From contig NZ_JAVZPN010000001.1 in assembly GCF_038881575.1 (NCBI RefSeq), positions 271,749-335,748 on the forward strand: a DNA stretch of 64,000 bases, written 5' to 3'. Below, piece after piece: positions 34,852 to 44,445 of the stretch; position 1 is the first letter of the stretch, and each line of letters begins with the position of its first letter. The stretch is from Desulfurococcus sp038881575. Lineage in GTDB: Archaea > Thermoproteota > Thermoprotei_A > Sulfolobales > Desulfurococcaceae. The position numbers and the translations under genes are program-made. The notes beneath the pieces were generated by a model, which ran no database searches, was not told the DNA's origin, and worked only from the letters and a program-made list of their open reading frames with translations.

Positions 34852-35779
34852 TGATCTCATTGAAGACCTCTAGGGGGGAACCAAATACCTCGAATACCCT
34901 GTCCTCATACATTCTTCTAACTATATTAAGGAACTCGAGGAGGCATGTTTTCAACCCATTCAACGGCATATCCAGTGGCGCCGGCTCATAGAAGTCTACT
35001 CCCTTCAACACTCCTGTAGCGAAATACCATAGAGTCTTACCAATCTTCCTGCCTTTAACGGGTTCCAGCGATACACCGCTACTCGAGAAACTCGTGTGTA
35101 GTATATAGATTGATGATATCCTTATGCCTTTCTCAAATAATTTCTCACGGTCACCATTGTTGATATCTATTATCTCGTAGCCATGCCTTGTCTTCCCTTG
35201 GGGTGTTATTCTTACCTCATATAGGTCTTTGACCCTAGGATCGTAGACGAGTACCGAGGAACCGGATTTTACGTAGAGTCCATTATCCGAGGCCTCTACC
35301 ACCGTGTTCTCTGTTGAAAGCAGGTTGAAGCCTCTTGAATACGCTATGCTTGCAATAGTGCTTTTACCTGTATGAGGATATCCTAGTAATAATACGGCTT
35401 TACCGGTGCCAGGTATATGTATAGTGATAGAATCTGTTAAAACAACCCGTTTCTCCAGCAAGAGCCTCCTGGATAATGCTTGAAGCAGGAAGAAGACCGG
35501 TGACTCATTAGCATACGGCTCCACCGGTCCACCCTCCACAATGTATCTATCTGGGAGGACAGGTGAATTATAGTATTCAGCAGCAACCACGCTAAAACCC
35601 TGCCCCCTTATCCATGACACCTCTATGCCTCTACTATCACAGTGATCGCAGAGACGGGGATCGGGTAGGTACCGGCGTGAAAACGAGTTTGTGAATGACT
35701 CCACAATGGCTCCTAAATCCTCGCCGTAGAACCCTATGCATACGCCCCCTATCTTAAGGCATTGCTCCAAGACACCCAC
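34826..35779 (-). CDS. HPr-kinase-like P-loop protein of unknown substrate
   Basis: The 317-residue protein has LLLGYPHTGKSTIASIA near residue 130, a Walker A motif of the HPr kinase/phosphorylase type. The order of elements after it (STENTVVE, then VYDPRVKDLYEVR and EIIDIN) also recalls HprK. The N-terminal region contains CDHCDS, a possible metal or disulfide site. Archaea of this type lack HPr and PTS, so the substrate must differ. Its placement between coaBC and the phosphopantothenate synthetase gene suggests a link to CoA synthesis, which is an inference. Confidence 0.55.
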   Translation of the reverse strand: MGVLEQCLKIGGVCIGFYGEDLGAIVESFTNSFSRRYLPDPRLCDHCDSRGIEVSWIRGQGFSVVAAEYYNSPVLPDRYIVEGGPVEPYANESPVFFLLQALSRRLLLEKRVVLTDSITIHIPGTGKAVLLLGYPHTGKSTIASIAYSRGFNLLSTENTVVEASDNGLYVKSGSSVLVYDPRVKDLYEVRITPQGKTRHGYEIIDINNGDREKLFEKGIRISSIYILHTSFSSSGVSLEPVKGRKIGKTLWYFATGVLKGVDFYEPAPLDMPLNGLKTCLLEFLNIVRRMYEDRVFEVFGSPLEVFNEITRLEASSI

Positions 35780-36012
35780 CAGTAGATTCTATCCGGGTCT
35801 GTTATATTTATTGTTATATGACCCCATATACCAGGGTTTTACAGTGTTAACTAATACCGAGTGAATCCATGTGAAGACAGTGTTATACAGTGTTATCAAT
35901 GAATATCTAGTGGGCCTTGATGCTGAGAGATATAGGCGTAGATAAAACCCGGGACATGGGCAAATAAGCTGAGCCCTGGTATTTTCTTCACAGGTATTAT
36001 TGCCTGGATGCA

Positions 36013-36792
36013 TCAACGTGGCTGTAGAATTAGTTGGGAGGAGGATAGCTCTCTAAGTCTCTCCAGTATGGTCTCCAATGCCTCTTGAAGTACTCTATTA
36101 TTATCATAGCCCCTAGCTATCTCCTCTAGCTTATCCCTGCTCATTGATTTCAGTTGTATAGCCTCCTTAATCATTAATGGTACTGCCCTAACAATATTGT
36201 CAACTATTGTGATAGATGCCATACGGGCTGTCCTGGAAAGAGGGTTTAGGTCCACCGCTATAACTGTTTTACCCATCTTCCTCAATGCCTCGGTTCTATC
36301 CCCGTCCTCCAAGGGGACGAATACCACATCAGCGATCAATATGCCTCTAGGGCTGACACGTCTTCTCTCGCTAAATAGCTCCGGTATGACGGCTGATGCA
36401 TCGTCCCCCACCCCTAATATCTCATGTGCCCCGTGCTCCATGAGGTGTTTTGCAATAGCTTCCTCTCTTTCACGGGTTCTATAGAATAGGTTTACCTCGA
36501 GCTTTGCCCCAGTGACCTCGGCTAACTCCACTATCTCACGTGGAACCAGGGCTGCTGTATTACCGTTTACTGATATCACGGGGTGCTTGGCCAGGAGTAA
36601 GTGTGCAACGGCTGCTCTAATCGCTTTTAAAGCGAATCCATGTGTTTTCTCACCGAGCAGGTAATCAAAGCACTCGCCTCTTCCATGAGCTATCAACCCT
36701 TCTAACGCGACAATATTCCTCCTATATCCTTCGACTAGTTTCTCCCTTATGAGTAGGCTTTCTCTACGTGGATGGTTAGCCGGGATGCTCAA
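36013..36792 (-). CDS. 4-phosphopantoate-beta-alanine ligase (phosphopantothenate synthetase)
   Basis: The 259-residue protein matches COG1701. HPRRESLLIREKLVEGYR is the conserved start, GNTAALVPREIVELAE and LFYRTREREEAIAKHL the middle, and VDLNPLSRTARMASITIVDN the end. It condenses 4-phosphopantoate with beta-alanine in the archaeal CoA route. It overlaps pantoate kinase by 17 bases, so the two consecutive enzymes are coupled. The 35780-36012 gap holds only a short AT-rich spacer. Confidence 0.9.
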   Translation of the reverse strand: MSIPANHPRRESLLIREKLVEGYRRNIVALEGLIAHGRGECFDYLLGEKTHGFALKAIRAAVAHLLLAKHPVISVNGNTAALVPREIVELAEVTGAKLEVNLFYRTREREEAIAKHLMEHGAHEILGVGDDASAVIPELFSERRRVSPRGILIADVVFVPLEDGDRTEALRKMGKTVIAVDLNPLSRTARMASITIVDNIVRAVPLMIKEAIQLKSMSRDKLEEIARGYDNNRVLQEALETILERLRELSSSQLILQPR

Positions 36793-37618
36793 CCATCACA
36801 CCTCCATCAGATATCGTTGTCTCAAATGCCTTTATCCCGTTGTTACTTAATAACTCATGTATCTCGCCGGCATACTCTTTTTCAACCCAGATGATTAAAG
36901 CGGATTTCTTAAGATAATACGATATAACCCCCCTCCTACCGCTCAGTATTTTATCGACTACACTGTAATCGAATACCTTCCTTGTGAATAACTGGGAGTA
37001 GTTAAAGAAGTCGAGTAAGTCCTCGCTCTCCACGAGTTTCTTATAGTATGAAAACGCCAACTCGTATAGCTCGCTGGTTATCCGGGAGAGCATCACCTGT
37101 GTGGATTCACCACTGGAGAGTTCGCCAACAATGAGTACTGGTTTCTCGAAAACCATAACCCGATGAGCTATGCCTACTCCTGGGGCCCCTGGCTTCAAAC
37201 GTATAGCGAACCCCCCTGTATACTCGGATAACACGTCACCGAGGCCTGTTAAGTATTTTACTTCAAGGACATGTGCTAATTGAAGAGCCTTCATTGATGA
37301 ATATTTTAATGCGTGATATGATGCCAGGGCATGTGCTATGAGTAACCCAGCTGATATCCCGAAGCCCCTGCCCAGTGAGACGGGCGAGTATGCATTTACC
37401 GAGATACTAGCACCGGTGTTACTGCATATCTCCATTGACTGTTCCCTTAGAACCCTGGCATTATTTATGTAGATGCCGCACTCTCCATCATCAACTATAC
37501 CGGCCTCTATATACATGGCTAGGTTTAATCCAGCGCCATAGCTACCCGTCTCAAGATAGCTTGATGAGATAGAGGGGATCCATAAGCCTGAGACATGGAG
37601 TGGTATCTTGATCTTCAA
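36776..37618 (-). CDS. pantoate kinase (GHMP family)
   Basis: The 280-residue kinase (COG1829) phosphorylates pantoate, replacing the bacterial order of steps. The GHMP phosphate-binding loop is SLGRGFGISAGLLIAHAL. DVLSEYTGGFAIRLKPGAPG and GELSSGESTQVML follow, as in archaeal pantoate kinases. It precedes phosphopantothenate synthetase with a short overlap and follows apgM by 18 bases. Confidence 0.88.
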   Translation of the reverse strand: MKIKIPLHVSGLWIPSISSSYLETGSYGAGLNLAMYIEAGIVDDGECGIYINNARVLREQSMEICSNTGASISVNAYSPVSLGRGFGISAGLLIAHALASYHALKYSSMKALQLAHVLEVKYLTGLGDVLSEYTGGFAIRLKPGAPGVGIAHRVMVFEKPVLIVGELSSGESTQVMLSRITSELYELAFSYYKKLVESEDLLDFFNYSQLFTRKVFDYSVVDKILSGRRGVISYYLKKSALIIWVEKEYAGEIHELLSNNGIKAFETTISDGGVMVEHPG

Positions 37619-37636
37619 AAAAACACACCCTGGCTC

Positions 37637-38911
37637 CTATGAGAGGAATTCCGTGATTACTCTAGGCAGGAGCATCCACCCATGCTGGATGAGCCCTAAG
37701 CTTCCCTTACTACACTCCCTCTCTGTGAACTTCTCCACGTTATCGGGCTTAATACCGGGCATGTAGAATGCTACTGGTACAGGGTCATCTGTATGTGATT
37801 TAACGCTTGGTGGTGTAGCGTGATCAGCTGTAACAATTAATGCATATCTATCCATTATCTCACTGATAAGCGGCTGTATGAAATACCTATCTATCTCCTC
37901 AATCCTCCTCTTCTTCAACTCTAAGTCGCCATCATGCCCGGGCTCATCCGGTCCCTTCAAGTGCACGTAGACTATATCGTTTTCCCTGAGAGCAGCTAGA
38001 GCAGCTTTCAGCCTTACCCCGTAGTCTCTAGCCGGATCCCCCGTCGGAGGCTCCATGATTATGGTTTCAGCGCCGAAAGCCCTACCTATACCGATCTCCA
38101 CAGGCATCTCAGCTAGCACTGCAAACCTACACCTGTATTTCTCGGGCAGCTTAACCGCCCTCGGCACTCTACTACCAGCATCCCTCATGAGTATAGCGTT
38201 GCCTGGTAGAAGCCCTTTACTAATCCTCTCGATGTTGACCGGGTGCTTCGAGAGTATTTCAACAGCCTTCTTAAAGAACACGTTGGCTAGCTCAGCCGTC
38301 ACCCTTGCCTCCGGTGTATCCTCAAGGGGCTTTATCTCCGGTACCTGCTTCGATGGAGAGGGTACAGCCACGCTGACCATGCCGTGTCTCCTGTAGGCTG
38401 GGTCATTATTATCCACCATGGGTGAGAGCCTGTGGCTCCTGCTACCTATGACAACTACTGCCCTGTGCCCTATAGTGGCCACTACTCTAGCATATCCATC
38501 ATATACTCCCAGCTCTAATCCATCAACTGCTTTAGCCAGTTCCCGTGCCTCACTCGTTGTGAGGCTCCTGCCGACTCTTCTATCAATGATCGTGTAGGTT
38601 GATGGATCTATGGTTGCAAAGTTAGCCCTGAACGCGACCTCGTGTTCCTCATTAATGCTTAAACCAGCTCCGAGAGCCTCTAGAGGACCCCTACCAGTGT
38701 AAACCTCATGGGGATCGTATCCAAGTATGGAGATGACTGCTTCATCGCTCTCAGGTGCGATGCCCTTGCCAACCGTGTACATTAATCCACACTTACTATT
38801 CCTGGCTATCCAGTCTAAGCCGGGTTTCACACTGTTCTCTAATGTAGTGGTTGGATCACTTAATCTATCGCTCATGCCGTCGAGCACCAAGTAGAGTAGC
38901 TTATATTTCAC
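37637..38911 (-). CDS. apgM: 2,3-bisphosphoglycerate-independent phosphoglycerate mutase, archaeal type
   Basis: The alkaline-phosphatase-like enzyme interconverts 3- and 2-phosphoglycerate. LVLDGMSDR binds metal, GIAPESDEAVISILGYDP holds the catalytic serine, and VTADHATPPSVKSHTDDPVP is the C-terminal metal site. Length (424) is usual. GTG at 38911, 4 bases after GGGTGAT, is preferred to GTG at 38920. It starts the apgM-pantoate kinase-phosphopantothenate synthetase run, joining glycolysis and CoA genes. Confidence 0.9.
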   Translation of the reverse strand: MKYKLLYLVLDGMSDRLSDPTTTLENSVKPGLDWIARNSKCGLMYTVGKGIAPESDEAVISILGYDPHEVYTGRGPLEALGAGLSINEEHEVAFRANFATIDPSTYTIIDRRVGRSLTTSEARELAKAVDGLELGVYDGYARVVATIGHRAVVVIGSRSHRLSPMVDNNDPAYRRHGMVSVAVPSPSKQVPEIKPLEDTPEARVTAELANVFFKKAVEILSKHPVNIERISKGLLPGNAILMRDAGSRVPRAVKLPEKYRCRFAVLAEMPVEIGIGRAFGAETIIMEPPTGDPARDYGVRLKAALAALRENDIVYVHLKGPDEPGHDGDLELKKRRIEEIDRYFIQPLISEIMDRYALIVTADHATPPSVKSHTDDPVPVAFYMPGIKPDNVEKFTERECSKGSLGLIQHGWMLLPRVITEFLS

Positions 38912-39018
38912 GGGGATCACCCTACGAATACTTACAATTACTCTAAATTAATAGCTTACTACTGCTTAACTATTAAATACTGCTGGTTTAATTAGATATA
39001 ATATGGCGGTGGCCTTAG

Positions 39019-39771
39019 TTGAACTACTCCGGCAACTACGCGCTTCAAGTAGTAAACTTAACAAAGATATATGGCAGGGGAAGCATAGGAGTCAAAGAGC
39101 TCAGCTTTAATGTGAAGCAGGGAGAGATATATGGGTTGATAGGCCCTAATGGAAGCGGGAAGACAACTACTCTACGCATAATAGCAACGCTTCTTAGGCC
39201 TACTTCAGGAGAGGTACTAGTCTACGGGGTCAGCGTTGTGGAGAACCCGTTGAAGGTGAGGCAGCTAATCAATTACTTGCCCGAGGAAGCAGGGGCGTAC
39301 AGGGATTTAACTGGATTAGACTTCATTAAATTCATGCTCTCCCTGAGGTATAATGGTAGAGAGTTGGAGAAAGTGGTTGAGGAAGCCGTGGAAATAAGTG
39401 ATCTAGGGGGCAAGCTAAAGAAACCTGTGAGAACATATAGCAAGGGCATGAAGAGGATACTGGCTCTAAGCGTGGTCCTTGCCTCGAAGCCTAAGCTAAT
39501 GATCCTTGATGAACCCACATCCGGCCTAGACGTGGAGAAAAGCATATACATCAGGGAATTGATCAGGAAGTATAATAGGGAGTATGGTGTAACAGTACTC
39601 TTAAGCAGCCATAACATGCTCGAAGTCGAGAGGCTATGTGATAGAGTAGGCATGCTCTACAAGGGTAAACTAATAGCGGAGGGGACTATAGAGGAGTTGA
39701 AGAGTAAGACTGGTGGGAGAGATCTAGAGGAGGTATTCATTAAGCTGAAAACAGGAGAGGGTGTTCATTGA
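39019..39771 (+). CDS. ABC-2 type exporter, ATP-binding subunit
   Basis: The 250-residue ATPase has GPNGSGKTT, the signature TYSKGMKR, LMILDEPTSGLD and the switch histidine in LLSSHNM. The C-terminal tail (AEGTIEELKSKTGG and LEEVFIKLK) is typical of NatA/CcmA-like exporters. It begins with TTG after GCGGTGG and overlaps the permease by one base. The paralogue at 44651 shares the same tail order. Confidence 0.85.
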   Translation: MNYSGNYALQVVNLTKIYGRGSIGVKELSFNVKQGEIYGLIGPNGSGKTTTLRIIATLLRPTSGEVLVYGVSVVENPLKVRQLINYLPEEAGAYRDLTGLDFIKFMLSLRYNGRELEKVVEEAVEISDLGGKLKKPVRTYSKGMKRILALSVVLASKPKLMILDEPTSGLDVEKSIYIRELIRKYNREYGVTVLLSSHNMLEVERLCDRVGMLYKGKLIAEGTIEELKSKTGGRDLEEVFIKLKTGEGVH

Positions 39772-41030
39772 TGACCTTGAAGCCACTGGTTATAAGGGAG
39801 ATTAAGAACTTCCTAAAGAACCCGGCTTTCATAGCATCGATGATTATACTAGTAGTGTTCTACGCGTCGCTCGGAAGCATTATGAGAAGCGGCATAGAGT
39901 CAGCTGTGAAAGAGACGATGAGCATATCTATAGGGATAGTCAAGGAGGAGGACACCGAGCTAGTGAACCGCCTCATATCAATGCTTTCACAATACACTAA
40001 TGGTTCTATAGGGATCTACCAGAGCCTCGAAGAAGCCGTTGATAAAACCGGGGTAGCAATAGTTATACCAAGAGGGTTTACTGAGAACGCTACACAGACA
40101 GGTAGCATCATACTGCTTAAGGGAGGGGTGAAAATAGATAATCTCTCACCGATCACGGGACAGGCAAGGATATCCATACTACAGGAAATCGCATCAATAA
40201 TATCCGACATGCTTCCGGCGGCTGCAAGCGTATTATATAATATATCCATACCGCCCAGTAGGCCGGTCATGGTTGAAAGCTATGTAAGGATATATGATAA
40301 AACCCTCACAGCCAACGAGTTCAATAGTTTTATGACCATGTTCTCCATTATACCCGTGGTGATCGGTATAATAGTAGGCATAAATGCTACTTACGCCGCC
40401 CAGGCAACAGCTATAGAGAAGGTTGAGAAAGCCTTTGAAATGCTGCTTGCTCAACCTATTCCACGTAGAAGTGTTGTAATAGCGAAGATCATTGGCTCTG
40501 TTGCTGCATCAGTGATCATGGGGGTGGCCTACATGATTGCATTATTCCTGATGTTGGCCTCAGCTATACCTGCCGGCATAACCCTGGGTAATCAATCATC
40601 GATAAACATAGTTGAATCAGTGATCAGTATAGGGGGATCAGGGAATATCCTGGTATCAATACTTGTAATAATCCTAGGCCTAATATATTCGGGCGCCATC
40701 GGCGTGATAATAGGCGCCGTCGTCGCTGATGAAAGGATCGCTGGTGCTCTCTCCACACCTATAATACTGTTATTCATGGGTGTGGGATTCGCGACAATCT
40801 ATATGGGTATGCCGTTAAACACGGCGACATCCATATTATCTGGTTTAACGATTACATCTATACCGCTTGTATTAATTAATGCAACGCTTTCAGGACAATA
40901 TATTTATGTATGGATATCTATTTCAATAGCCATAATCGTGTCAATATTGTTAATGGCGACCGCTATATTCGTGTTCAACAGAGATATAGTCATACTGGGC
41001 CTGAGGATCTCGTTGAGGAAAAGAGAGTAG
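39771..41030 (+). CDS. ABC-2 type exporter, permease subunit
   Basis: The 419-residue permease has an N-terminal anchor (FIASMIILVVFYASLGSI), a large extracytoplasmic domain of about 150 residues and five to six further membrane segments, the NatB layout. ATG at 39771 overlaps the ATPase stop. The interface motif EKVEKAFEMLLAQPIPRRSV resembles the ERKTIEMLLTSP motif of its paralogue at 45373. Cargo is unknown; sodium export and drug export are both known for the family. Confidence 0.8.
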   Translation: MTLKPLVIREIKNFLKNPAFIASMIILVVFYASLGSIMRSGIESAVKETMSISIGIVKEEDTELVNRLISMLSQYTNGSIGIYQSLEEAVDKTGVAIVIPRGFTENATQTGSIILLKGGVKIDNLSPITGQARISILQEIASIISDMLPAAASVLYNISIPPSRPVMVESYVRIYDKTLTANEFNSFMTMFSIIPVVIGIIVGINATYAAQATAIEKVEKAFEMLLAQPIPRRSVVIAKIIGSVAASVIMGVAYMIALFLMLASAIPAGITLGNQSSINIVESVISIGGSGNILVSILVIILGLIYSGAIGVIIGAVVADERIAGALSTPIILLFMGVGFATIYMGMPLNTATSILSGLTITSIPLVLINATLSGQYIYVWISISIAIIVSILLMATAIFVFNRDIVILGLRISLRKRE

Positions 41031-41033
41031 TTC

Positions 41034-41849
41034 TTACTGCTTTTTAGAGTAGAAGTAGTGTTTTTCCTCCGGGAAAACCCCGTTCTTCACTTCCCTAACA
41101 TATTCCTTGACAGCGTTAACTATGAGGCTTCTTAAGTTGACATAGGCTTTAGCGAATGGAGGCGGGTTCTCCGTTAATCCCAGCAGGTCATGTATAACCA
41201 GTACTTGTCCATCACAGAAAGGCCCGCTCCCAATGCAGATAGTGGGTACACTGACCTCCCTTGTTACCTCGCCGGCTACATCAGCAGCCGTATACTCTAT
41301 CACTATTGAAAACACCCCGGCTCTCTCCAGCTCCCTCGCATCCTCTAGTATCTTCTCCCGCTCCTTCTCGCTCACACCGCGTTTCCTATAACCACCTATA
41401 AGGAATGATCTCTGAGGAGTCAACCCGATATGCCCCATGACAGGTATGCCGGCTCTCACAAGGGCTTTCACTACATCGCTTAACTCGGATCCCCCCTCCA
41501 GCTTAACGGCGTCCGCGCCAGCCTTCATGAGGAGGCCGGCATGTCTCACTGCATCCTCGATACTGGTTTCATAGCTGAGGAATGGCATATCCCCCACCAC
41601 GAGCGCGCGGGGCCTTGCCCTTGCAACGCTGGATACGTGTAGTAGCATCATATCCATTGTTACAGGTATCGTTGTATCTAATCCATGGACGACCATCCCA
41701 ACGCTGTCGCCGACGAGGATTATATCTATGCCTGCTTGATCAACCAGCTTAGCCGTCGTATAATCGTAGGCTGTAATCATTGCTATCTTCTCTTTCCCCT
41801 TCATCTTAACTATGTCTCTAACCGTTACCCTTGTATTCAAGGCTGACAC
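41034..41849 (-). CDS. panB: 3-methyl-2-oxobutanoate hydroxymethyltransferase
   Basis: The 271-residue TIM-barrel enzyme makes ketopantoate. MITAYDYTTAKLVDQAGID, LVGDSVGMVVHG, AVKLEGGSE and MGHIGLTPQ are the usual blocks, with metal-binding aspartates in GDSVG and GDMPF. GTG 41849 starts the gene. It precedes no overlapping partner but lies 58 bases downstream of panE on the same strand, so they are probably one unit. Confidence 0.92.
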   Translation of the reverse strand: MSALNTRVTVRDIVKMKGKEKIAMITAYDYTTAKLVDQAGIDIILVGDSVGMVVHGLDTTIPVTMDMMLLHVSSVARARPRALVVGDMPFLSYETSIEDAVRHAGLLMKAGADAVKLEGGSELSDVVKALVRAGIPVMGHIGLTPQRSFLIGGYRKRGVSEKEREKILEDARELERAGVFSIVIEYTAADVAGEVTREVSVPTICIGSGPFCDGQVLVIHDLLGLTENPPPFAKAYVNLRSLIVNAVKEYVREVKNGVFPEEKHYFYSKKQ

Positions 41850-41906
41850 CGGGTTTCACTATCGGGTTCTGATCTATTTAAATTAAGCCTTGGATATAAT
41901 CTATGG

Positions 41907-42842
41907 TTATTGAACACTATTCCTAGACCTATTGCTTTCCTCGATGAGGTGTATCATTAGGGTTATGATTTTATTAATGGATGATTCTCTCCCGAGTTCT
42001 TTAGCGATGAAGCCGTTGATGAAATCTATTTCTGTGGGAGACTTATTCAACACGTCTTGAGCCATACTGGAGTAGTTGTCCCCTGTACTCCTCACATTGT
42101 TTGCTACGTATTCGAGCAGCCTGTTAAGCTCGAATCTGAAGCCATGCTTACCAGCTACCTCGATGAATTCGGCAAGGATCAATGAGGCCAGCTCCAGCCC
42201 TGGCCTGGATAACACTATACTGTTTCTAGACCTGGAGATAGCTGTCAACGGGTTGACCACGGCGTTCAAAGCCAGCTTCAACCACCTGTAGTAGTCTATA
42301 TTCGATACGATCCTGAACTCGAGGCCTCCCAGCTTAAACACCCTGTTCAACTCTGCTAATTCCATGCATAAGCCATGCCTACACCCTGCTATGACCACCC
42401 GGCCCCCGTGATACACTGTGTAAACAGGTGAGACGCGTTCAGCACCGAAGTAGACCACTCCCCCGGCTACTCGTGCACCAAATCTTTCCTCAGCAAGCTC
42501 TAAACTACCTATTCCATTCTGAAGCATCACGATTACTCCGTCGACATCCATGATTCTCTCCATTAGCCTAAGCGTCTCCGGTACACTGTATGCTTTAACC
42601 GTGTTCAAGATAAACCTGCATTTATCAATGGGGCTGCTATAGTGTCTAGGTATTATCGGCACGATGTAATCCAGGTTCTCCACTTTATCGTAGACCCTTA
42701 CCCCTTTCTCCCGTAGAACTGCTTTAACGGTTTCTTCACGACCGAAGTACACGGGTATATCTGTCACACCAGCCCTGTAGAGGAAATAAGCTAGCGTGGA
42801 TCCTACAGCCCCACCCCCTATAATACAGATATCGCGACTCAT
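41907..42842 (-). CDS. panE: 2-dehydropantoate 2-reductase
   Basis: The 311-residue protein has an NADPH-binding GGGAVGSTLAYFL at 8-20, VIVMLQNGIGSLE, and KLALNAVVNPLTAI with the catalytic lysine, all marks of ketopantoate reductase. It reduces ketopantoate to pantoate for the kinase at 36776. Its ATG overlaps the stop of the HTH-ThiN regulator gene by 4 bases (ATGA), a strong sign of coupling. Confidence 0.88.
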   Translation of the reverse strand: MSRDICIIGGGAVGSTLAYFLYRAGVTDIPVYFGREETVKAVLREKGVRVYDKVENLDYIVPIIPRHYSSPIDKCRFILNTVKAYSVPETLRLMERIMDVDGVIVMLQNGIGSLELAEERFGARVAGGVVYFGAERVSPVYTVYHGGRVVIAGCRHGLCMELAELNRVFKLGGLEFRIVSNIDYYRWLKLALNAVVNPLTAISRSRNSIVLSRPGLELASLILAEFIEVAGKHGFRFELNRLLEYVANNVRSTGDNYSSMAQDVLNKSPTEIDFINGFIAKELGRESSINKIITLMIHLIEESNRSRNSVQ

Positions 42843-43711
42843 GGATACGCCTCCACCAGGTTAACTAGGATTCTTTCAAGCTCCTCATAACTGCTTGTAA
42901 ACACGTACACCACGGGCTCGAGGCCCCTGCCCCCTAGATCCACTATGATATCGGGTTTCAACCTTGATGCCTCCTCGATTCTTCTCCAAAACTCCTCCTG
43001 GCTCTCATGGGGACCCGTTATCACTGCTCTTAATCCAAGCCTGTTGAAGCTACTGAGGTATGCCTCTTCATACCTGGTGTTAAACCCGTATTTCTTCACC
43101 GGGTTATGCGACGCAACTAGTAATAGTATCCTTGATAAATGCCGGCTCCCTCCATACATTGGTTCACCCGTCGCGGTCACTCCGCTGAGTGTTTTAACTA
43201 TTCTACCAGTTAATCCTATCACCTCCATGATTGATGAAGGAGTCTTAGGTGTGTAGACTAGGTTGGAGCCCACTTCTGGTATGAGTTTATGGAGCCCTTT
43301 AATGCCGAGTAGCCTTGATAAAACCGTTTTATAGTACTCTATATCCGGGTCAACAAATACCCCGCCTTGACACATGTTTGAGAAGCCCTGCTGAGAGCAT
43401 AGGGCTTTAAGGGCAAGCGTGTTGACTACCTGGTAGCTTGTGAACACGAATTTCTCCAGGGATTGTTTGAAGGCGATGCTACATAGTATCTCTACATAGT
43501 ATTCTACAACCCCTCTCTCTATACCCAGCTTCTCGAGTTCCCTGAGATATTCTTCAACAGGCTTCTTCAGGAGCTTATTTATCATAGGCTGGGATACATT
43601 GAGTAGCCTCGATATCTTGTGCTGGCTTAATCCCTGATCACTTAGTTTATGGGCTAATAAGCCTCTTAGAGAAACGAGTATTTTCCCACATATGATTTCA
43701 TGTATGATCAT
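42839..43711 (-). CDS. HTH-ThiN regulator (ThiR-like)
   Basis: The 290-residue protein begins with a helix-turn-helix (SQHKISRLLNVSQPMINKLL, about residues 29-48), followed by a ThiN-type domain. EVGSNLVYTPKTPSSIMEV, GRIV and MYGGSRHLSRILLLV are ThiN landmarks, and DIIVDLGGRGLEPVVYVF closes it. ThiN fused to HTH acts as a thiamine-responsive repressor in archaea, whereas other ThiN domains are thiamine-phosphate synthases. It sits in an operon with panE/panB, so it may instead control CoA genes. That idea is an inference. Confidence 0.75.
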   Translation of the reverse strand: MIIHEIICGKILVSLRGLLAHKLSDQGLSQHKISRLLNVSQPMINKLLKKPVEEYLRELEKLGIERGVVEYYVEILCSIAFKQSLEKFVFTSYQVVNTLALKALCSQQGFSNMCQGGVFVDPDIEYYKTVLSRLLGIKGLHKLIPEVGSNLVYTPKTPSSIMEVIGLTGRIVKTLSGVTATGEPMYGGSRHLSRILLLVASHNPVKKYGFNTRYEEAYLSSFNRLGLRAVITGPHESQEEFWRRIEEASRLKPDIIVDLGGRGLEPVVYVFTSSYEELERILVNLVEAYP

Positions 43712-44363
43712 TTCTCCATGATACCTCTATACTTCGTGCAACCGTGTTAACCGGGGATGATGCATATGCTTTCTCCAGCTTCCCGGCCACCAGTTCAGCC
43801 AGCTCCAGTATCTCATTGAGTAGCTTGATCTCGTTTGAGAATACCTCCTCATAGTACATCATCTCCTTTATTATACCCGCTATTTTCTCAAGGTCATTAA
43901 AGGCTAGTTTACGGAACACCTCCTTATCTACCTCGTTGAGCCTTTCTTTAAGAGCTAGCCTGCGGAGAATGCTGAGCAGGTTCCAGGGCTCTAGGCTCCT
44001 GTATTTTATCACTAGGAGTTTTATACGGGGATCACCATCAGTCTCCGGGCTAATCGATTTCTCCAACACCTCTCTCACAGCATCAATATCGCTGAACCTC
44101 CACCATGTCTGATTCTTGGATGCATAGGATTTCTCTATTATCCCATAGTTTTTCTCCATAACCTTTAGTAGATTAGCCGGGTTGTATGCAATGCCTGTCT
44201 CAGCTAGTTTATAGACTAGGTGCTTGTAACTGAAATCGCCTAGCCTGTGATCTATATTTGGATCCCTTGAAATATTGTACGCCGTCTTTAAAACGATAAA
44301 CGCCTTCTCCCCGTACTTTGATAGAAAATCTTCTATTGCATTCTTTATCTTCTCGGAAAGCAA
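43698..44363 (-). CDS. unrecognised helical protein upstream of the ThiR-like gene
   Basis: This 221-residue protein is predominantly helical and charged. Its start resembles a winged-helix layout (KHLVYKLAETGIAYNPANLL, then WWRFSDIDAVREVLE), and the second half could form coiled coils (LNEILELAELVAGKLEK). TTG at 44363 follows AAGGTG. It overlaps the regulator gene by 14 bases and heads the operon with panE and panB. I do not recognise a family. Confidence 0.55.
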   Translation of the reverse strand: MLSEKIKNAIEDFLSKYGEKAFIVLKTAYNISRDPNIDHRLGDFSYKHLVYKLAETGIAYNPANLLKVMEKNYGIIEKSYASKNQTWWRFSDIDAVREVLEKSISPETDGDPRIKLLVIKYRSLEPWNLLSILRRLALKERLNEVDKEVFRKLAFNDLEKIAGIIKEMMYYEEVFSNEIKLLNEILELAELVAGKLEKAYASSPVNTVARSIEVSWRNDHT

Positions 44364-44445
44364 GTATTAAACACCTTGAGAGAATAGTATAATGGATTGG
44401 ATTTAAAAGTATTCCTGGAGACTATTCAATTAGGGGTGGATAGTT

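Noticed and set aside
35789..36016. 75-codon open frame between the HprK-like and phosphopantothenate synthetase genes
   Set aside because: Composition is not protein-like, and it overlaps the synthetase stop; the spacer is better read as non-coding.
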